Shown here in pieces: positions 17,171-25,826 of a DNA stretch of 64,000 bases. The stretch lies in contig JAYFNT010000016.1 of NCBI GenBank assembly GCA_034933285.1, positions 1 to 64,000 on the forward strand, in the 5' to 3' direction. The notes under the pieces were generated by a model. The model saw nothing but the letters and a program-made list of their open reading frames with translations, was not told the DNA's origin and searched no databases. Positions within the stretch are counted from its first letter, which is position 1. Every line of letters begins with the position of its first letter. The position numbers were made by a program, and so were the translations under genes. Source of the stretch: RPRC01 sp034933285. Lineage in GTDB: Bacteria; Desulfobacterota; Desulfuromonadia; Geobacterales; Geobacteraceae.

Positions 17171-17545
17171 TTGACAAAGTCACCTACGTCCCTTTTGCTC
17201 CTAATAATTGCAAATCTTCTTCCATCAAATAGCCATGCTTATGCAAAGAGAGCACATGAATCAATTAATGTGGCTGTTATTCAACAAAAACTGACAAAAA
17301 CTCCATTGAAGGAATATTTCAAACTTAAATTAGGATATTCGGATGTGGGAGACGTTGTAAATGGCACTAAAATCATACGATGGTTTGAAAACGCTGGTGC
17401 TCAAGAAGACATGCCTCCATGGCGAACACCTAACCACTTTCTTGATCCTTTGACAAATCAGGGATTCAGCGGATTTTTATTCGGACTTATCGCGCACGGC
17501 AAACCTACCGCTGAATGGGCGCAATCATGCGGGGTCAGCCCTTGA
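17171..17545 (+). pseudogene. Truncated exported protein, possibly zinc-dependent phospholipase C-like
   Basis: The 124-residue frame opens with TTG inside an inverted-repeat arm. It has a signal-peptide-like start (SLLLLIIANLLPSNSHAYA), then RAHESIN and a W-x5-GAQED...R-x-x-HFLDPL pattern. That recalls the His/Asp zinc ligands of phospholipase C / P1 nuclease-type proteins. It ends abruptly at WAQSCGVSP where a GGGGTCAGCC repeat begins, far short of the usual length. Both ends have therefore been replaced by repeat DNA and it is probably dead. The family assignment is tentative. Confidence 0.5.
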
Positions 17546-17625
17546 CACGAGACACTTTCAATTTGAATTCACCTCTTTCAAAAACCCTGACATTATTTGG
17601 ACATCAGCCCTTGATGGCTGACCCC
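17531..17625. repeat. Inverted GGGGTCAGCC repeats
   Basis: GGGGTCAGCC at 17531-17540 and its complement GGCTGACCCC at 17616-17625 flank 75 bases, with an inner CATCAGCCCTTGATG hairpin. They look like REP-type ends bordering the truncated exported gene. Confidence 0.55.
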
Positions 17626-17640
17626 GTTACCCACAACTGG

Positions 17641-18156
17641 TCACCAATGTTCATATTTCACGATTCGATCCAAAGGAAGGCGGTTCTTTGCATTGACTGA
17701 CGGGTCGGATGGATACCCTAGCAGCATCAACACCAACACTCGAATATCGGCCGGAATATGAAGAATTTCTTTCACTTTTTTATCATCAAACAGCCCGATC
17801 CAGCAACTCCCCAAGCCTAGGTCCACGGCAGCGAGGCTCATATGATCAAGAGCGATCGCCACATCTATCTGATAACAAGGCGGCCCTCCCCATCTCATGG
17901 CCTGCCCATCTGTCTCCGCACAGGCAACAATCACTACAGGGGCTTCCGCCACAAATGCCTGGCCCCCGGCGACAGCTGCGAGTTTTTTTCTGGTCTCAGG
18001 CTTACACACTATCACGAATCTCCACTCCTGGAGATTGGCGGCAGAAGGAGCGAGCCGAGCCGCTTGTAGAACGGCATCAAGCTTTTCTTCTTCAACCGGT
18101 TGGGCAAGAAAAGCGCGAACACTCTTCCTTGCTTTAATCGCGTTCATCACATCCAT
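17641..18156 (-). CDS. Nitroreductase-family FMN protein
   Basis: The 171-residue protein has the nitroreductase layout: an N-terminal basic FMN-phosphate motif (AIKARKSVRAF), SAANLQEWRFVIV, and a C-terminal GLGSCWIGLFDD...LHIP with MLLGYP. Proteins of this fold reduce nitro groups, quinones or enones with NAD(P)H. It is the last gene of the putative tpx-radical SAM-DsbA-nitroreductase run, 78 nt after the DsbA-like gene. NemR-type regulators commonly control such flavoenzymes, which fits the TetR gene upstream. Confidence 0.85.
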   Translation of the reverse strand: MDVMNAIKARKSVRAFLAQPVEEEKLDAVLQAARLAPSAANLQEWRFVIVCKPETRKKLAAVAGGQAFVAEAPVVIVACAETDGQAMRWGGPPCYQIDVAIALDHMSLAAVDLGLGSCWIGLFDDKKVKEILHIPADIRVLVLMLLGYPSDPSVNAKNRLPLDRIVKYEHW

Positions 18157-18234
18157 GAAACACCTCTCGCTGAAAAACGTAACGTCTTTTGGGATAATGC
18201 CTGTTAGTAGAAGGGAGACTCGTCCCTTTTGGCA

Positions 18235-18837
18235 CTACTTACCCAAAAGTTTAATGTAATCTTCAGCAGGGTGAAAACCGGCCAGCGCCCCTTCTTCACA
18301 AATGACGAACGGCACTCCCACAATCCCCAACTTCTCGGACATATGCCAGTCTGAGTCCACTGACTCCGCAAAAAGACCTTTCTCAAGGACAAGGGTCACC
18401 TGATCCGCAGGAAGACCTGCCGTACGAGCAATATTTTTCAATTCCGCTAACTGGGCAATGTTGTGTCCTTCGCTGAAATACGCATGGAAAACTGTTTTAC
18501 GAAACAAATCACCCTTGCCCATTGACTCTGCCCACTTGCCCAGTTCATGTGCTCGACGGCTATTGGACACTGTCTTTCTATTTTCCACCAGCGGCAAACC
18601 CAGTTCCTCTGCTGTACTCCTCATACGGTCTTTTCCGCTACCGGAATTCGGATTCTGGCCCGGAAACAATTCTGATAACTCGATTCCCTTCTCGGGAATT
18701 TCCGGGTACAGTAAAAAGGCCTTCCAATCGACAACAATTCCGTATTCCTTTTGAACTCTGTCTATACTAACGGTATTCAGGTAGCACCATGGGCAGATAT
18801 AATCGAAGAAAACCTCTAATTTGGGATTATGGTTCAT
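18235..18837 (-). CDS. DsbA/FrnE-like thiol oxidoreductase
   Basis: The 200-residue protein starts FFDYICPWCYL, giving a C15-P-W-C18 active site, and has the cis-Pro loop GVPFVI near residue 178, as in DsbA-family FrnE proteins. There is no signal peptide, so it is probably cytoplasmic, unlike periplasmic DsbA. It belongs to the same run as the peroxidase and nitroreductase. Role: thiol-disulfide exchange on an unknown partner. Confidence 0.88.
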   Translation of the reverse strand: MNHNPKLEVFFDYICPWCYLNTVSIDRVQKEYGIVVDWKAFLLYPEIPEKGIELSELFPGQNPNSGSGKDRMRSTAEELGLPLVENRKTVSNSRRAHELGKWAESMGKGDLFRKTVFHAYFSEGHNIAQLAELKNIARTAGLPADQVTLVLEKGLFAESVDSDWHMSEKLGIVGVPFVICEEGALAGFHPAEDYIKLLGK

Positions 18838-18965
18838 TTGTCGTCCTCCTGATTGTTAGGGGGAAGCATCAGCAGGGAATCCCATCAGATGCTTTACCTG
18901 GAACTGGATGGAATGTCGTCTTTCAGCTCGGCAGAAATTCTCCTGACAAGATATTTCTTCTTTCG

Positions 18966-20201
18966 CTATGGGATGCCTTTCGACTTAATCGTAAAAACCG
19001 CACGTTCCACCCGTTCCATAGCGTCACCAGCTTCCTCCTCGATGCCTCTCACCGCATCTAAGATAAGGGCGTGTAAGAAATGCTCAAATAACCCCCAAGA
19101 GCGGACACACTCCACATAACCTTCATACATATAACGGCATAATAGATATCGCGCTCTTTCAAGCAATGGCAATTCCTGGTAGGTTTCGATCTGTTTAAGA
19201 AACCTCCCTCGATCTGCACAAAGCTGCCCACTCAAGGTCAAGACGTTCGTCAACTGCAGCGTCTCGAATGAGCAATCAAACTCGATGCCCTCTATGAGCC
19301 GCCTGAGCTCTTCCACATTCTGGTCTTCCGTGGGAGGTGTAAATTCACCTTCTTTCCACTTCATATACAATGGTGAACCTTCCAGTACCGCGAGGCTCCT
19401 CACCCTGACCTCCGTGGGCCTTATTACGTTGAGGACTTGAATTGTCTCCTGGATATGGCGGTCTGCAAGGCTTTTCTCTGCCCCCGCGAGACCCGGCATG
19501 ACAAAAACCGCCAGTGAGATCCCCACGTCGATAAGCTTGCGGCATCCGGAGATGTGCTCCTTTTTGGATACCCCTTTTTTCATGTACCTCAAGACATCGT
19601 CGCAGCCCGACTCGATCCCCACATAGCACCATGAAAGTCCAGCATCATGGAGTTCCTTCAGTTCATCCCGCGTCAGCTTGTCGCAGGTACGGGACCTCGC
19701 ATAGCAGGAAATGTGCTCGACGGAAGGAAACGTTTTCCTTAGGCAGTGCAGAATATGGAGAAGGTCAGCGGGCTTCATCGATAGGGCATTCGCATCCTGA
19801 AGAAAGACATTCCTTGCGCCGTGAGTCATCCAGTTGCCCACATTGCTCAAGGTGCGGAAGGCCTTACATTGCGCCTCCGTCACCTCAAAGGGGTACTTGC
19901 CGTATACGCCGGGGCTTAGTTTTATCTGCTTATCAATCACAGCCCTGTTAACGGAACCGCCAAAGCCCATGTCCCATGATGTCTTCTCCAGTGACTCATA
20001 AGCACGATGCACAACTGTAATATCTGCCTCGATTTCGGGCAGGGTCCGGATTGAGAAGGTCCGCCCCTTATAAAACGGGCAGAAGAGGCATTGATTCCAG
20101 GGGCAATTGCTGCTGACCCTGAGTATCAATGACTCGCCTTCCCCGACAGGCCCCATAGGGCCCAACTCCATCGTGAAGTTTTCTGGTCGTTCTGAATTCA
20201 T
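18966..20201 (-). CDS. Radical SAM protein with CX4CX2C cluster motif
   Basis: The 411-residue protein carries C33-PWNQ-C38-LF-C41, which spaces the iron-sulfur Cys as CX4CX2C rather than the usual CX3CX2C. This CPWN-type spacing is typical of a family of uncharacterised radical SAM proteins. YVGIESG (about 195) fits the SAM-binding barrel strand. A C-terminal helical segment of about 120 residues follows the barrel. No substrate can be deduced. It sits between tpx and the DsbA-like gene. Confidence 0.85.
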   Translation of the reverse strand: MNSERPENFTMELGPMGPVGEGESLILRVSSNCPWNQCLFCPFYKGRTFSIRTLPEIEADITVVHRAYESLEKTSWDMGFGGSVNRAVIDKQIKLSPGVYGKYPFEVTEAQCKAFRTLSNVGNWMTHGARNVFLQDANALSMKPADLLHILHCLRKTFPSVEHISCYARSRTCDKLTRDELKELHDAGLSWCYVGIESGCDDVLRYMKKGVSKKEHISGCRKLIDVGISLAVFVMPGLAGAEKSLADRHIQETIQVLNVIRPTEVRVRSLAVLEGSPLYMKWKEGEFTPPTEDQNVEELRRLIEGIEFDCSFETLQLTNVLTLSGQLCADRGRFLKQIETYQELPLLERARYLLCRYMYEGYVECVRSWGLFEHFLHALILDAVRGIEEEAGDAMERVERAVFTIKSKGIP

Positions 20202-20219
20202 ATAGTTAAGTTAAGACGG

Positions 20220-20250
20220 AGACGCAAAATTTAACGCTTTTTGCGTCTTT
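20220..20250 (-). terminator. Hairpin between tpx and radical SAM gene
   Basis: AGACGCAAAA pairs with TTTTGCGTCT around about 10 bases in the 69-nt gap. It could partly terminate or stabilise the tpx transcript. Confidence 0.5.
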
Positions 20251-20270
20251 GCCCCTCCAATCGTCTGGAT

Positions 20271-20786
20271 TTACAGTAACGCCTTCACTGCTCCCAGCGT
20301 TGCACCGTAATCAATGTGGTCGGAAAGTTCCTTCACCCGTTCTATGTAGCGGATCGTATCAGTCTCATCCACCACAAAGATCGCCCTCGCCATGAGTTTG
20401 AGTTCACTGATCAGCACACCATAATCGACTGCCATGGAACGTTCCTGATAGTCGGAAAGGGTTTTCACCCGGTCTACCCCCGCTGCACCGCACCAGCGAC
20501 CCTGAGCAAACGGCAGGTCCATGCTGACAGTCAGAACGACAACTTTATCCGGAAAGGCGGCCGCTTCCTCGTTGAGCCTACGAGTTTGAATGTCGCAAAC
20601 AGACGCGTCGAGAGTAGGAACCGTACACAGCAATTTGATTTTTCCCTCGAAATCAGCCAGCTTGACCGGTGCCAAGCCATTGTCGATCACCAGGAAATCG
20701 GGCGCTTTGTCTCCCACCTTCAGTTCCGGTCCGAGCAAGGTAAGAGGGTTCCCCTGAAATGTAGCCATACCTTTTCTTTCTTCCAT
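20271..20786 (-). CDS. tpx: Thiol peroxidase (Tpx-type 2-Cys peroxiredoxin)
   Basis: The 171-residue protein has the Tpx core TVPTLDASVCDIQTRR with peroxidatic C64 and a second Cys at 99 (GRWCGAAG), where the resolving Cys of Tpx lies. The neighbouring DRVKTLSDYQERSMAVDYGV also fits. It reduces hydrogen peroxide and alkyl peroxides using thioredoxin. GAGGAGG stands just before the ATG. It leads the redox gene run, and an inverted repeat also found at the tetR promoter lies about 90 bp upstream. Confidence 0.92.
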   Translation of the reverse strand: MEERKGMATFQGNPLTLLGPELKVGDKAPDFLVIDNGLAPVKLADFEGKIKLLCTVPTLDASVCDIQTRRLNEEAAAFPDKVVVLTVSMDLPFAQGRWCGAAGVDRVKTLSDYQERSMAVDYGVLISELKLMARAIFVVDETDTIRYIERVKELSDHIDYGATLGAVKALL

Positions 20787-20875
20787 TTTGTCCTCCTCGC
20801 TTTCAAGTATTAATATTGGCAGCCTATTCTGCCAAGGTCTTTATATATCATCTGTTGAAAGTCCATAGGAAGCCC

Positions 20876-20891
20876 AATAGACCAGTCTAAG
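20876..20891. promoter_or_regulatory. Operator-like inverted repeat upstream of tpx
   Basis: TAGAC-CA-GTCTA at 20878-20889 is a near-perfect palindrome. The same TAGACCAGTC occurs inside the promoter of the TetR-family gene next door, suggesting shared control. Confidence 0.65.
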
Positions 20892-20918
20892 TGTTTTATG
20901 GCAAACAAAAGCAACAAT

Positions 20919-21518
20919 TTATATTTTTTCTTCTATATGAGTCAAAAATTTATCGAAATACAAATGCATAAAACTCTTTAGTGGTTCGGTTGATTTTTTT
21001 ACCTTCGCACGAATTAGTGCGCCCTCATATGATGTGATCATATTTTCAGCAAGCATTTCAGGGTTCATATCAGCTGAGATAGTTTTTTCTTTCTGCGCTT
21101 CAAGAATAACACGAGAAAAAGCTTTGGCCCAATTTTGCCATGCGTCCTCCAGCCTTTGCCTAATGGGTTCACTGTTATCGGCCAACTCCAAGCTCAGGTT
21201 GGCGATTAAACACCCCCCGTTACAATTGTTAGTTTCAACAATCTCTATGTATTTCTCAAAACAATTCTTGATCCGTTCAAGAGGTTTATATGAAGTATCC
21301 TCCAAAACATCCTGCATAATACCATCCAATTGCTCCACAAATTTGTCGATGATTGCTATAGCAAATTCTTCTTTGCTGGGAAAATAGTTGTAAAAGGAAC
21401 CTTTCGGTATATTTGCATGCTTCAATATTGCTTCGACGCCAGTTCCATTAAATCCACGTTGTAATACGAGATCTAGTCCGGCTTGAATAATAGTATCTTT
21501 GCTATGAATTCTTCTCAT
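20919..21518 (-). CDS. TetR-family regulator (NemR/AcuR-like)
   Basis: The 199-residue protein has an N-terminal TetR helix-turn-helix (GVEAILKHANIPKGSFYNYFPSKEEF) and a C-terminal domain with NNCNGGCLIANLSLEL. That Cys-rich GGCLIANL motif is typical of NemR-type sensors of electrophiles or bleach. Two Cys (about 101 and 105) could be the reactive thiols. Its ATG lies only 8 bp from a -10-like hexamer, so the mRNA may be leaderless. The operator shared with tpx suggests it represses itself and the redox run downstream. Confidence 0.88.
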   Translation of the reverse strand: MRRIHSKDTIIQAGLDLVLQRGFNGTGVEAILKHANIPKGSFYNYFPSKEEFAIAIIDKFVEQLDGIMQDVLEDTSYKPLERIKNCFEKYIEIVETNNCNGGCLIANLSLELADNSEPIRQRLEDAWQNWAKAFSRVILEAQKEKTISADMNPEMLAENMITSYEGALIRAKVKKSTEPLKSFMHLYFDKFLTHIEEKI

Positions 21519-21525
21519 GATTAAA

Positions 21526-21554
21526 CAAATAGACCAGTCACTTTAAAGTGTCAA
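21526..21554 (-). promoter_or_regulatory. tetR promoter with embedded operator
   Basis: Minus strand: TTGACA-17 nt-TATTTG, a strong -35 with optimal spacing. The spacer contains GTGACTGGTCTA, the complement of the repeat seen upstream of tpx, plus a palindrome CACTTTAAAGTG. Repressor bound here would block polymerase. Confidence 0.7.
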
Positions 21555-21877
21555 GTGATTTTTTGGTTGAAACGGGGACACCACAGAAAACGGAAAAAAT
21601 CGTACGTTAAGGATTTTGCGTTGGCCAGTGTATTGTGGGAAACGGTACTGCGAATCCCCATGTGATAAAGCTTGTTTTTCTGGGCGCGCAGGCAGGCTTC
21701 GATATCCCTGAGGATTTCGCGGTAAGTCAACTGAGAGAAGGCCATGCAGAGGTAATGGTCGAGACAGGTAAATTCCTTGGCCTTGAAGTCGCCGTTGTAA
21801 CGATCTACGCCACGATGAAACACATGGAGCGGAATATGCTCCATCACTTGAGAGAAAACGAGCTTGCCGGTGTACAT
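21551..21877 (-). pseudogene. IS4-type (DUF4372) transposase, N-terminal fragment
   Basis: The 108-residue frame (MYTGKLVFSQVMEHIP, FHRGVDRYNGDFK, FTCLDHYLCMAFSQLTYRE) matches the DUF4372 N-terminal domain of IS4-type transposases. Full proteins run to about 370-450 residues; this one stops after KSLTYDFFRF, so the DDE domain is gone. GGAGGGG precedes the ATG. Confidence 0.8.
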
Positions 21878-21949
21878 GGTCCACCCCTCCGTACAGTGCT
21901 GTACGAAGATGACCGGACCTCTGGAGCATTTTCAAGTCGTTCAAATGGC

Positions 21950-22050
21950 ATGATGTCGATTTCTTCATGGCAAAAGACCCCTCCTGTCATGGTCTGATTT
22001 TGCCAGAAAGCTCTACTTTTGCACGGACTATTTTTCAGGGTGGAGGTCAC
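21950..22050 (-). mobile_element. IS3-type leader fragment, copy 1
   Basis: On the minus strand, GACCTCCACCC, AAAGTAGAG, TTTCTGGCAAAATCAGACC and GGAGGGGTCTTTTGCCATGAA occur in order. The same block recurs on the plus strand at about 63741-63840. It looks like an IS left end and leader up to the orfA start; the ORF diverges after about four codons. Confidence 0.6.
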
Positions 22051-22198
22051 TCGATCGAGCTGTCATGGGGTGGTTGACCCGAAATCGGGCATTGATATAC
22101 TTGATCCTGTGGTTAACAAAGAAAGACCTTGCGCGTTGTGGGTATGCCATAGACAACTATTTTTTGATTTGATCGGAATAAAAACGGGCGGAGCAGGC

Positions 22199-22732
22199 AT
22201 GCATGGACATGATTTTCCATCTGCCGAGCAAACCGAATCATCACGTCGCGGGTTTCTCAAGTTGGCAATCGGCTTGGCATCGGCAATCTTCGGTCTGGCG
22301 CTTGGCATTCCGCTGGTATCTTCATTGGTCGGCCCAAGCCTGAGAAAGAAGAATCCCCACTGGGCAAGGGTGACGGACATCGCCTCCCTTGAAACCGGAC
22401 AACCCCTGAGCCTCCAATTTTCCGACGTTACCGAAGATGCCTACATACATGAAAAGGTGACCCGCACCGTCTGGGTCATCAAACTCTCGCCAAACGACTT
22501 AACCGTATTTTCACCCATCTGTCCGCACCTCGGCTGCGCTTTTGACTGGCAACCGGAGCGTGGCCTTTTCGTTTGCCCGTGCCATGGCAGTGTCTACACA
22601 CTGGACGGGAAGGTAGTAGCTGGACCTGCCCCCCGTCCGCTGGATACGCTTCCTCACATGATTGATAACGGCGTTCTTTACATTGAGTGGGAGCGTTTCC
22701 AGGTAGGCACGCCGCAAAAGGTTAGGGTATAG
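22199..22732 (+). CDS. Rieske [2Fe-2S] protein of a bc-type complex
   Basis: ATG 22199 follows GGAG and yields 177 residues; longer frames upstream run into IS DNA. A twin-arginine-like signal (SSRRGFLKLAIG) and one hydrophobic anchor come first. The cluster motifs are CPHLGC and CPCHGS, giving two Cys and two His ligands plus the disulfide Cys pair. It carries electrons from quinol at cytochrome b to haem c. The cytochrome b-cc gene starts 12 nt after the stop, so the two are co-transcribed. Confidence 0.93.
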   Translation: MHGHDFPSAEQTESSRRGFLKLAIGLASAIFGLALGIPLVSSLVGPSLRKKNPHWARVTDIASLETGQPLSLQFSDVTEDAYIHEKVTRTVWVIKLSPNDLTVFSPICPHLGCAFDWQPERGLFVCPCHGSVYTLDGKVVAGPAPRPLDTLPHMIDNGVLYIEWERFQVGTPQKVRV

Positions 22733-22744
22733 GAGAAATCTGGG

Positions 22745-24670
22745 ATGTTCAATCGCTTGATGTCGCGGATCGACGAACGCTGGCCGCTCACCGCTCTGAC
22801 AAAGCTGGCGCTTGAAGAAGAGATTACAGGCGGCGCAAACTATGCCTACACGCTGGGTAGCGCTATTATTTCCGTTTTCCTGACTCAGGCGATAACCGGA
22901 GTCTGGCAGCTATTTTACTACGTGCCCACCGTAAACTACGCCTATGACAGCCTAAATTATATTCGCACCGAGGTGCCCTTCGGGTGGCTGATACACAACT
23001 TGCATTACTGGGGCGCAAATGCCATGGTAGTACTTGTGGTACTGCACATGTGCCGCGTTTATATCTGGGGTTCTTACAAAAATCCCCGTGAACTGACCTG
23101 GCTTGCCGGAGTGTTGCTTTTTCTTCTAACCATGGCCCTGATGTTTACCGGAGCATGCCTGACGTGGGATGAACTGGGCTATTGGGCCAGCCAGGTGGGA
23201 ACCAGCATTGCCGGCACAGTGCCGATTATCGGAGAGTTCATCAAAAAGCTTATGCGAGGCGGAGAGACAATGGGGCAGCTGACCCTGTCGCGTTTCTTCA
23301 TTCTTCACATCGCTATATTGCCTTTCTTGCTCGCAGCCATGATCGGCATCCACCTGGTTGCCTTTCGCAAATTTGGCGAGACTGGTCCGTGGAATGAATC
23401 GAAACGGCACCGTACAGGTATGTTCTGGCCCGACCAGCTGTTCATGGACACCATTGTTTTCATGGCGATTTTCGTGCTGATGGTTGCGCTGTGCGTGTTC
23501 TCACCCCCGCCGGTCAATGGGCCCGCGGATCCTATGGACACGACTTACCTGCCCAAACCGGAGTGGAATTTCCTTTTCCTGTACCAGGCCCTGAAATACT
23601 TCAAGGGCGCTTTCGAACCGGTGGGGACTGTCGGCCTCCCGTTGGTCGGCATTCTGCTCCTGTTGCTGACACCGTTCATCGACCGCAACAGCGAACATAA
23701 CCCGCTTCGCCGGCCTGTGGTCATGACCGTCGGTCTGCTTGCCGTCGCGACTACAGTGGCCCTGTCGATCATCGGCTACTACAGCCATCCCGGCGCGGTG
23801 CAAGCTCCCTCTGTTGCCCCAAAGGCTCAAGGTGTTGTCGTTTCCACCGTTACGGAAAGCGTTCGGCGCGGTGAGCAATTGTTCAAGTCGTTGGGGTGCT
23901 CCGGCTGCCATATGGTAAACGGGGCGGGGGGGAAAATAGGACCGGACTTGTCCGGAGAGGCAAACAACGGACGTTCGCGCCAATGGCTCGAAGCTCAGAT
24001 CAGGGACCCCAAAAGCCACGATTTCGCCACCGTCATGCCGGCTTTCAACACCCTTAAAAAACAACAGCTTGACGATCTTTCCGATTATCTGCTCAGCCTC
24101 AAGTCAGCCGCTTCCGCTCCAAAAGGCTATACAGTGGCTCCCACGCCAAGAGTCCACCCCGTGAATCCGACAGAAAGAAGCAACCGGCCCGAATCGTCCG
24201 TAATTCCCGCCAGGGCCGTTTACACCATCGGCAGCGCTGAGCACGGAAGGGTCTTGTTCGAGCAATATTGCTCCTCATGTCACGGTTTCAGGGGAACGGA
24301 TGACGTACCGAATCCCGGTTCCGCGGCGAGCCGGGTTCCCGCCTTGAATCCTGTGGACCGCGCTCTGTTCAGCGGCAGAGCGGTCGATTTTGCTGTAGCA
24401 ATCGACCGCTTTATCCAGCACGGTTCGCGCCCCGCGGGCCGCGCCCCTGCCTTGGTCATGCAGGCTTTTGGCGACAGTGGCACGCTGTCGCAGCAGGAGA
24501 TAGCCGACATAGAAGCCTATATTCTCAGCCTCAATGGGGTTGACCGCGCGGAGCTGCTGCATCCCGGGATCGAGCCCCGCCGGTTTTTTATTTTCGTGCT
24601 GGCGGCTTTTATACTCGCGGGAATTGCCCTAACCGCACTGTGGAAACGGCATTCGGTAAAGAATAATTAA
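22745..24670 (+). CDS. Cytochrome b fused to two c-type cytochrome domains
   Basis: The 641-residue protein begins with a cytochrome b6-like part (His in NLHYWGAN, VVLHMCR, LHIAIL and GIHLVAF, the two haem b pairs). A subunit-IV-like part with PKPEWNFLFLYQ follows (the PEW motif of the quinol site). A C-terminal portion carries two haem c sites, CSGCH at C385 and CSSCH at C509. One last membrane helix (RRFFIFVLAAFILAGIALTAL) anchors the tail. Together with the Rieske protein this makes a compact quinol-oxidising complex in which the fused dihaem region can replace cytochrome c1. No separate cytochrome c gene follows. Confidence 0.94.
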   Translation: MFNRLMSRIDERWPLTALTKLALEEEITGGANYAYTLGSAIISVFLTQAITGVWQLFYYVPTVNYAYDSLNYIRTEVPFGWLIHNLHYWGANAMVVLVVLHMCRVYIWGSYKNPRELTWLAGVLLFLLTMALMFTGACLTWDELGYWASQVGTSIAGTVPIIGEFIKKLMRGGETMGQLTLSRFFILHIAILPFLLAAMIGIHLVAFRKFGETGPWNESKRHRTGMFWPDQLFMDTIVFMAIFVLMVALCVFSPPPVNGPADPMDTTYLPKPEWNFLFLYQALKYFKGAFEPVGTVGLPLVGILLLLLTPFIDRNSEHNPLRRPVVMTVGLLAVATTVALSIIGYYSHPGAVQAPSVAPKAQGVVVSTVTESVRRGEQLFKSLGCSGCHMVNGAGGKIGPDLSGEANNGRSRQWLEAQIRDPKSHDFATVMPAFNTLKKQQLDDLSDYLLSLKSAASAPKGYTVAPTPRVHPVNPTERSNRPESSVIPARAVYTIGSAEHGRVLFEQYCSSCHGFRGTDDVPNPGSAASRVPALNPVDRALFSGRAVDFAVAIDRFIQHGSRPAGRAPALVMQAFGDSGTLSQQEIADIEAYILSLNGVDRAELLHPGIEPRRFFIFVLAAFILAGIALTALWKRHSVKNN

Positions 24671-24751
24671 ACAGCGTGAAGATAAAGTCATGATGCCGCC
24701 GGGGTGTTCCCCGGTGTGGGAGAGAAGTTTCAATTACACTAAGGAGACAAC

Positions 24752-25558
24752 ATGATTGACCCAGATCAAACCACGACAATCGGCCCCGTTCCGCAACTCG
24801 CATACCAGAACGAGGAATTTCTCGACAGCGACGAGGCGCGACCGCTTCGCATCCTGGCGGAATATCTGCAGCCGATGTCAGACTTCAGACGACACCGCGT
24901 CCACGACACAATTGTATTCTTCGGTTCCGCACGGATCCGTGAAGAAGATCCGCTTGGGCATTACCTTGCTGAAGCTCGCGAACTCGCGCGCCTCGTCACA
25001 GATTGGTCAAAGGAGCTGGAGGCTCCAGCGCATCGTTTTCTTGTCTGCACCGGAGGTGGCGGTGGGATAATGGAAGCTGCGAACCGCGGTGCGCACGATG
25101 CGGGCGGGCGCAGCATCGGCCTCAATATCGGACTGCCCCACGAACAACGTCCCAATCCCTACATCACCAGCCAGCTCTGCTTCGAGTTCCACTATTTTTT
25201 CATGCGCAAGCTCTGGTTCGCCCACCTCGCGCGTGCCATCATCGTGTTCCCAGGAGGATTTGGAAGTCTGGATGAGCTGTTCGAAATACTGACACTCGCG
25301 CAGACCCGCAAGTTCGAAAGGCCGTTACTTATTTTATTGTACGGGTCTGGTTACTGGAACGAGATTTTGAACTTCCAGGCACTGGTGCGATACGGGATGA
25401 TCAGCCGGGAAGACCTGGATTTGTTCCACTTCGTGGACGATCCGACCGAAGCGCTGAAAGTCCTGCAATCGGGCCTCGGAGCCGAGATGGAGGCTGTGAC
25501 CCCGGCTTTCGCAAAATCAACCATTACTAAAAACCGACGTGAGGGGAAGGTCACGTAG
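24752..25558 (+). CDS. LOG-family (Lonely Guy-like) Rossmann protein
   Basis: The 268-residue protein has the LOG/lysine-decarboxylase-like hallmarks GGGGGIMEAANRGA (101-114) and PGGFGSLDELFE (167-178). LOG proteins are phosphoribohydrolases on nucleotide 5'-monophosphates; many bacterial members remain uncharacterised. A long N-terminal extension of about 50 residues precedes the fold. AAGGAGA precedes the ATG. A GC hairpin (CCGGGG/CCCCGG near 24700) separates it from the cytochrome gene, so it is probably transcribed separately. Confidence 0.88.
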   Translation: MIDPDQTTTIGPVPQLAYQNEEFLDSDEARPLRILAEYLQPMSDFRRHRVHDTIVFFGSARIREEDPLGHYLAEARELARLVTDWSKELEAPAHRFLVCTGGGGGIMEAANRGAHDAGGRSIGLNIGLPHEQRPNPYITSQLCFEFHYFFMRKLWFAHLARAIIVFPGGFGSLDELFEILTLAQTRKFERPLLILLYGSGYWNEILNFQALVRYGMISREDLDLFHFVDDPTEALKVLQSGLGAEMEAVTPAFAKSTITKNRREGKVT

Positions 25559-25826
25559 TATATCATTTCATTAACACGGTAGTTATGGGCTGTTCTTGCA
25601 CCCAATCCGGTTGAAACTGACTTCAATTCTATAGGACCACTTACCATGCTCATTTGAAAGATATATTTCACTGTCTCGAACATACGGTCTAACGCCTCTC
25701 CACTCTACTCATAGTCGCTACAGGCACTACCGACTTTCCATTTAAAATTAAAAATACAACCTTCTACCGTTAAGTCAAACGGACGGTTTCCAACGGATAT
25801 TATCGGAGCGGCAAGCGAATATCAGT

